Assembly: GCF_000003815.2 (NCBI RefSeq)
Contig: NC_049992.1
Span: 7,844,353 to 7,908,352 of the forward strand
Source of the DNA: Branchiostoma floridae
Lineage: Eukaryota; Chordata; Leptocardii; Amphioxiformes; Branchiostomatidae
DNA: 64,000 bases
Direction of reading: 5' to 3'
Shown here: in pieces, positions 56,907 to 64,000 of the stretch
Numbering within the stretch: position 1 is the first letter of the stretch
Layout: each line of letters starts with the position of its first letter
Program-made: the position numbers and the translations under genes
The notes under the pieces: model-generated
Databases searched by the model: none
The model's input: the letters and a program-made list of their open reading frames with translations, nothing else
What the model was told of the DNA's origin: nothing

Positions 56907-59900
56907 AGTTTGATGTGACTTGATCAGCCCCAGCCCATTACCGTGTGAGCTGGTACAACACAGGCTGTGTCAGCTAACAAGCCACTTGCAGTTTTTAAAA
57001 AAGCTGCAAGGGGACTGCCTAATAAGCCTGTCCAGACGAGCTTATGTAAAACATGTTGAAGAAATCACTGATTGCTTCCCTCAGCCCCAGCCCCTTACTG
57101 CTTGACAACTGGACATGCTAACAAGGACAGAGTTATCATAGAAGGGCTGTCTTTAGGACCTGTCCCTCCATTACAGCACAGAATTTACTTGTTGGAGGAG
57201 ACAAAAATTTCACTCCACCTCACAACAACATTGAACTTCATGCCATGGAATTAATAAAAGGGTATTTCCTAATCTTGAAATGACAGATTTAACAAAGGAA
57301 TGTTACAACATGGGCTTCAAAACAATTAAAAACTGGAAACAATGGTTCATAGGAAAGAGGAATACCGTTTGTTGTTGGTCAAAAACAGCAAGAGTTGCAG
57401 ATTTACGCTGTGACAGCGGATCATTGTATCTATTGGGATTTTCAGGATAAGAACGCTATAGTCCCAGCAAGTTTTCTTCAACTAGCTGGTATTAGAAGTG
57501 GATCAATTCATTTACTTTCAGTTTGCTAAACAAATATACCAGTAGAATCAGTTACACCTAAAACAAGTAATCAAATTAGTGTAGCTTACATAGTTTCGGG
57601 TGGTTGGAAAAAGCAAAGGTTGCAGATTTGCCTTGCGATACAGGACACTGTATCTGTGGAGTATGTCAGGGTTGGATACCCTATAGTCCCAGTGTCCAGT
57701 CAGTGGCTCCAGCCAGTCTGTATGTACACACCAGCTGCACAATGTATCTAATGGGCTGAAACAAGACTTTCTTATGTTGTGGTTCACTACATGTACTGTA
57801 GTTACATCGATATCTTGCAATTTCTTTGTCCTCGTGATGACATGTTACACGTGTGCTGCTGTTGCCAGAGGTTTGAGATCTGCATTGCGGGCCTACCTAC
57901 ACTCCTCAAATCTAACTATAGTTCACCTAAATCCGCGGGGTAACCTAATAGTATATTCATTGTTGTAAAAAAACAGTGCATTTAAGGATATCAGGTAGAC
58001 AGACGTTGGTTGCAAACTGCAAACTGCATTTTGCAAGATATTGCCGTTTGAATTTACCACCGTGCGTCAAATTGATATGCCTAAATGCATTGTTTCAGAA
58101 AACGAATATAGGTTACCCCTTGAATAAAGGTGAACTAGCGTTACTTACCACAGAACCTATAAACTATGATAAAATCAGTGCATCGTACATATATAACACA
58201 ATGAGCAAAGTCTTCTTGACAAATATAATGTACAAGGAGCCATGTTGAATTTAGTACAGAGCATTGACCATCCACCCCCTTGCAGGCACCATGTAGAATT
58301 TTGAGAATGACAACGTCAGCATGTTGTAATTGTATTGTTTCGCTGTCTGATATAGTTAGTAAGTAACCACTGGAAAGCACCACCAAGAAAGCTTTCCCCT
58401 ACAGTAAATCACAAATGATGTTGAGGACATGTTCATGACATAAAAACTAGCTACAATTATGTGGGAGGCATGGTTGGTACCACTTCCAAATTGCACTTCA
58501 ATCAAGACTGACAGGACTTAAATGGTCTCTCCTTAGTATGGCATCTTCTCGACCTTTCTTGACCCGGCTGTTGGGAGGAATTAGTCGGCTGCTCACATGC
58601 CAAGGAATCAGGAAGACTCTAGATAAATTCAAAGACCAAGCTCTGTCTTAATTACTAGTAACAGACTGAAAAGAAAGGATGAGGCAATTACAAGTCTTTT
58701 TTGGCTGAAATGGTCACTGCTGGTTTATATACAGTGTAATCTTTCACAATAAGAGTCCTAGCACACCATACACATGGTGCCTATGTTAATGCCCATCTCT
58801 ATTCTTAAGCCTTGGGCCACACAACTTTGAAAAATCAATAGGCAACCATCACAGAACAACTGTGTAGCTCAAAAACGTTAAAACTTTCCATCCCAATATC
58901 TGTTCAGAGATAGAGATCTTTGCCTCAGTGCAGGTGAATGTACCAGAACGAAGAGGAGTGTCCTACTTTAACAGCTGGTATGGTGAGAGTCAGGAATTCA
59001 GGGTAATTCTCTCGGCTCAATCCCAGCACATATACCACCATACCACAAGGAATGCCAGATCACACGTGTCTTACCCTGGTGGCAAAAACTAACTACCAGG
59101 GCTTACAGGTCAGTACCCTTATAGACCCACAAGTCACCAAGGAAACTCTGCCTATTTAGAGCTTTTTCTTTGGGGTTTTCTCAGCCTAGGTAGAGTTTTG
59201 ATTAAGGGATCTGTAGCGGAAAGGGGAACACAAATTTTTCAGTATGCATGACATATTATGGCAAGTTCAAAATTTGAAATACACACTTGTTATGAATTAT
59301 GCTAAATTAATTTAAAGCAACTGATTGCACCTTATGAAAAAAGACATGCTGGCCACCTTGTGGTCTTGGAAAGGCCAATTTTGCAATAAGCTGTTAACCG
59401 TGAGAGATTTGCTATAGTTTCCCATTTGCAGTTTTGCAGTGATCCTTCATCACAAAAGTTATATAACATTCATAATTACATTGTGTTACTACTACACTGC
59501 ATACATTTCCTTTCCCCTTTATTTTTCTGCAAAATAACATCTGCTGTGAACTTCAATCAATTTATAGTGCCCTGGCACTAAAGTTTCAGATGTCTGGGAA
59601 CCAGGAAAGAAGGGCCCAGACTGCTCATTTCCTCCTGCCAAAGTAGGGATACAATGCAGGGCTTACCTATCAGGGCTCGAAATACCACCTGCATATGCAG
59701 GATAGTGCAGGTAAAATTGGAGCAGTGTAGGTATTTCTAATATCTACCTGCACCTAAATTGCACCTATAGTGGCAATGGTTTCTGAACAATTTTGGTATG
59801 ATCCATACCAATGAGAGAGTGATGCATGTGTCTTTCAAATGTCTGCTGCAATTTTATCTTATATCTCTACATATTCACCAGGTGTAGAGAGGGTCTATAA

Positions 59901-60189
59901 GGTCTGTCTCTTGTGGTCCAACCATGGTCATGAACTTGATCAGGTTTGAACTTGATCAGGTTATAAATGGAGAGGAAACACGAGATCCTTCAGGCCCACT
60001 GTGATAAGGATGTTTTATTGCCGCCCAACCATGGTCGTGAACCTGATCCAATTATCCTGGCCTTGAGTCTGCACTTGGGTATCAAGTCAGGGCAGCAGCA
60101 CTACACATGGGCTGGAAGCTGTCACATTAGCACAGAGCTGGAAAATGTCTCTGCACACAGCACTGGTCACTGAAATGTGTTACAACAGT

Positions 60190-60462
60190 TGGTAGATTGG
60201 TTTGTAGGTTGGTTGGTAGGTTAGTTGGTAGATTGGTTGGTAGGTTGGTTGGTTGGTAGGTTGGTTGGTAGATTTGTTGGTTGGTTCGTTGTTTGGTTGG
60301 TTGGCTGGTTGGTTGGTTGGTTGGTTGGTTGGTTGGTTGGTTGGTTGGTTGGTTGGTTGGTTGGTTGGTTGGTTGGTTGGTTGGTTGGTTGGTTGGTTGG
60401 TTGGTTGGCTGGCTGGCTGGTTGGTTGGTTGGTTGTTTTGTAGGTTGGTTGGTTGGTTGGTT
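60190..60462 (+). repeat. TTGG tetranucleotide satellite
   Basis: (TTGG)n with tagg, gctgg and gtttgg interruptions at both edges and a pure core at about 60295-60405. Translated frames here are artefacts. Confidence 0.95.
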
Positions 60463-62590
60463 GCTCAGCTTAAAATCGCTATTGTTAAGGTTGCTATAAT
60501 ATACAATCAACCTTTTGATTATAGCTAGGCTGACTGGAAAGCCTTTCTCCTAAACCTTGCCTGGAATTTGAAGAGTATATTTTCTTTAAACAGTCTTTCT
60601 GTATCACAACTTTAAGCCGTCTTTCTGTTTCACAACACGGACATTCCTGTGGACACCTGTCCTGACAGACTGGCGAGGTAAAGATGACAACAGCTGACAC
60701 GGTTACAACATCTGGTGCGTCTGCTCAATCTTCCTGGGGATTAGCTGTTACCATGGCAACTATCGTTTTACATAAACCATGCCGATAACGTGTACCGCAA
60801 CATCTGCAAACCATGATATTATAGCTAAACAGTCGAGCTTCCTGTGTTAAGTCGATGTTAAGGCTGGGCTAGCATAGTAAAGTTGTGGGCTACCATCCAA
60901 TACCTGCCAGTAGATTACTTTTAACCTTCTTTCTACTGAGAGACCTTTTGGTACCAAATTTTTATTGGTTATGGGATTTAGTAGCACGAAGAGGGTTAAT
61001 GACAGAAACTATAACCGAATAAGATACAGCAAACTTTTTGAAGTTGACATAATTTCACAAAACAAATTCGACCCAACCTTATACCAAATTTGATAAAACT
61101 ATGTGACATTTGGGTTAAGTTGACTTAATTTGATAAACACAACTTTTCAGCCATACCTTGTTACGGAATACCATGCAAAGTCCTGACAATTAAGCTTTAA
61201 GCCAACCTAGATCTTTACTCATTATACACAAATCAAAGGTTCTTGAGATTCAATTTTAGCCAAGTCGTAACACAATGTCTTGAGCCGACACAGATTTCCT
61301 CAATTCGTGCATGCATCAAACTGTCAGTAGGATTCAATTTTTGCTATCTAATCAGATCTCTTGTCTGGAAACTTTGTCTTTGTCTGGACAGGTGGTAGGA
61401 AATTGGGTTTGTAGGGGGAACTGGTTGTTTGATAACTCAATCTGTTGTCGTTACTCATCTTACTAGTACTACTAGTCACCAGGCTTCAGTTAAGCTACAA
61501 ATGATGAGTGACATCCTCTTCAGACCTGAAATTCAGGGTTAGAACAGGCCAAAATTGGTGAGCATTTTAAGATAAATCCTTTTGTGCAAAACAGCTCTGT
61601 GGACAATTTTTTTTATAAATTCATGACATTTACAAAATGTATCTTTTTTTCTTTAGCTTGTAAGCCTTAGTGTTGGCTCAATTTGAGATATTTCTTCCTT
61701 CCAGTGATGGAAGCGATACTGTAAAATTGTTCATTTTTGTGGGGACTTAATTTCCCAGAAGAAGGAGAAATGAGGTTTACATACATGTAGTGTTTTCCGT
61801 TTTGCAGCTGAAACAAGTCTTTGTCACAGTAGCTATATAGAGGAAACACATACAGTAGTTGCAGTCTTATAAAAAAAGCTTAACCAGAAACCAAAAACAA
61901 TATTTCAAGATTTACAGCATCATGAAATGGGAGAGAGTCCTGGAAAAAGGCCAAAACCAATGACCAAAAGGATGTCCTCCAGGAAAATCATGTTTGTATA
62001 GCCAAACGACTCAGCTGTGTGCTTTTGCTGTAAGATTACACTATCACGACACATCAGATAAAAGAGGCCATTCCCTTGAATTAGACATACACATCAAATT
62101 GGTCTCTTCCAAGAACTAACAGCCAAGGCCCCATCCCTGCTGCCTGCGCAAAGAAACTCTGTAGACAAACCATAAAATCTTTAACTGCTTGAGTCGCCAA
62201 AACAGTACCACATAAACATATAGAAGAGAGACTTTTAATAGAATATCAAATATTTAGCAACTTTTTTTTGCTACTGTAGTTTGTTCAAGTGGTTATGTAA
62301 CTCTTTTGAATTCTATCTACTCATTGATCAATAGCGCAATCAAGTCTACTTAGCTCCATTCAATTTGAAAGAGACCATACTTTCCTTCAAGTATCAGGTC
62401 ATATGAATCTCCAAGCAGATGTTGGGAGAGACTGCTATACTGTGTTTCAGGGCCTATATAATATATTATAGGCCAGCTCCTGGCTCTAGGGTCAACATGC
62501 AGCAACATAAATTTTACCTTAGGCACTGAGACACAAAAGATATTAGACATAGAGTGCCAAATTTGGTAGCTTCCCAAGTCGAAGTGGTTA

Positions 62591-62799
62591 CTGTAAATAC
62601 ATTTAAATTCGCGGGGATTTATTTTTACGGTAGCGGAGAAAAGGACTTTTTGCGGTGGCTTTAAGTTCGTGGTAGCACCATGCACTGTAGTCTCTGGCTG
62701 CCATGGACAAAAGTTTGCAGTGGTTTTAAGTTCACGGTGAAGCAATCACCGCAAAAACCCGCAAACATTTAACTACCGCGAAAATTTCTGCATTTACAG
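62591..62799. mobile_element. MITE, CTGTAAATACATTTAA ends, TA-flanked
   Basis: A 209-bp unit. Left end CTGTAAATACATTTAAATTC, right end GCATTTACAG, TA on both sides. The interior is two inverted halves rich in cgcgg/ccgcg words with a ctgtagtctctgg centre. Related to the relic at 20905-21093. Confidence 0.7.
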
Positions 62800-63060
62800 T
62801 ATCTTCTACCACAGTGGGTCTAGCATCCAGGCTAGGCCGCTTGAGGCTTGACTAGTAGCTGGCACATCTGTACCAATAGGTCACAGACTGTTTAATCAGC
62901 CACAATTATTAGATGTCTCCTGTGATACAATAGGACAGATGCTCTCCTGTCTGGTGCCTACTGTACATCACAAAACTGGGGCTGGGTAGTCTGTCATTCA
63001 TCTCTATATACATGACAATACCTATGGCGCCTGGTTATCCCTGTGTCTGCCAGGATATTA

Positions 63061-63078
63061 GAGAGAGAGAGAGAGAGA
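63061..63078 (+). repeat. Short GA repeat
   Basis: (GA)9-like run, 18 bp. Confidence 0.9.
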
Positions 63079-64000
63079 TGCCATGCTGGTTGCTATTGAG
63101 TGCACAAATGGTAACGAATGAGACCTATCAAACAAGTTTACTGAAAAGTTGACAGAAAGAGGGCAGATATACATGATGTTCATTGAAATTTTACTGTTCT
63201 TCTGTCGTATGGAGTAAAACCCCTTCCAAGAGCATGACAGTGGGATGAGTGACACAGAGAGGACTGGAAGTCATGACCTTTCAGTCCAGAAGCTGGGTCG
63301 CTAGACACCAGACCATAAATGCTTTGAGTTGTGCAAAGAGTGGGTTGCGGTTAATTAACAATGCCATTCCAGCGACCAGAAATGCGGATTGGGGTGAAAA
63401 ATGCCGTGAACACCCCTTAACACCCTTAAGAATGTACAGGTTACATAGAGATAGAGATCAGTTACAGGGTTCATCAGTCTGGTGGACAAAACTACAGCAA
63501 ACATACAACCGGTTTGGCAAACTCATAAGGCTACCGAAACTCAACTCTATGGTTAACATCCTCAACAGACCTAAAGGTAAGGTAAGGTAAAGCGGTCGAA
63601 TGTCAGACTGAAATCCTTTTTTTGTTTGGTTAGTTTTGCAATACAGCTTCACTATGTCCCATACTTTATCCAAGCGCACCAGGTCAACCCTGCCCTTCTT
63701 GGCAAGTGTGCTGGGTTCTTTACGTGCACGGGTTTGACGTTTGAAACTTTGAGGTTTGAAGCATTACATACAAGAGGCTGCTGGCTTTATGTCAACAAGG
63801 AATTTCCAAAAACTATTGCCCGAAAGTCTGAAAACGAAGAAATAGTGAACAATGGTATGGTAAGAATATGGCGCAGAAACACTAAACCTTTCATTCTTCT
63901 GTATCAGCAAATTGCATTGGCTTGTTGCCTTGCTTTCAGTTACATGTAGTTGCTAATTTTTTGGGGCGGTATAGCACCTTCTTGATTTGTGTCTACATGT

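Larger units (their letters stand above)
52075..64000. other. Long stretch without recognisable genes
   Basis: No domain-bearing exon found. Contents I can name: a thrice-repeated 'tttcaacatatc' block (53416, 53616 and 53734), a foldback element (54.1 kb), a 68-bp tandem pair (54.2 kb), a telomere-like run (54.68 kb), CA repeats near 55.85 kb, a tRNA-like SINE (56.8 kb), the TTGG satellite (60.2 kb), a MITE (62.6 kb), a short GA run (63.06 kb) and a weak tRNA-like segment near 63.27 kb. Confidence 0.5.

Noticed and set aside
60127-60528. Gly/Trp/Leu- or Thr/Asn/Gln-rich frames on both strands
   Set aside because: These are translations of the TTGG tetranucleotide satellite.
60600-60700. Cys-rich minus-strand peptide (C-Q-D-R-C-P-Q-E-C-P-C-C) after a possible acceptor
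   Set aside because: Only weak acceptor evidence, no matching donor and no recognisable module. Too little to call an exon.
63245-63310. tRNA gene on the minus strand
   Set aside because: The B box is poor and the arms do not pair. At best a very old SINE head.

Overview
This is animal nuclear DNA. It has phase-1 EGF exons with canonical GT/AG borders, kilobase introns, no operons, many short inverted-repeat elements, tRNA-like SINE fragments and tyrosine-recombinase (YR) retrotransposons. The EGF exons, the dense MITEs and the abundant catgta-type words recall amphioxus (Branchiostoma). That attribution is inference; no species marker is visible.

Minus-strand gene(s), about 0.9-21.3 kb. 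Five exons each encode one complete six-cysteine EGF module with phase 1-1 borders: 21164-21286, 16137-16259, 6189-6314, 2396-2521 and 912-1034. Three are calcium-binding type (D-x-D/N-E start and the Asn-hydroxylation consensus); the two at 6.2 and 2.4 kb are not. A signal-peptide first exon (11189-11312) sits between the 16.1 and 6.2 kb modules. Either two secreted EGF-repeat genes lie in tandem, or one gene has an internal promoter. A possible short extra exon lies at 6934-7035. Only about 1% of the window is exonic on this reading.

Two YR retrotransposons, both with the split-direct-repeat layout A1 - coding - B1/A2 - B2 known from Ngaro/PAT-type elements. YRE-1 (21740-25605, minus strand) has nearly identical repeats, a gag-like zinc-finger ORF, one in-frame UGA, then a frame with an RNase H stub and a tyrosine recombinase. 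It has no reverse transcriptase, so it looks like a young internal-deletion derivative. YRE-2 (45882-51555, plus strand) carries gag, RT, RNase H and YR remnants full of stops and frameshifts, plus a 60-bp minisatellite, although its 217-bp A repeats are identical.

25.6-45.9 kb and 52-64 kb are non-coding as far as I can see. They hold MITE families, tRNA-like SINE pieces, telomere-like repeat patches and microsatellites. One convincing isolated plus-strand exon lies at 43381-43509; I do not recognise its protein.
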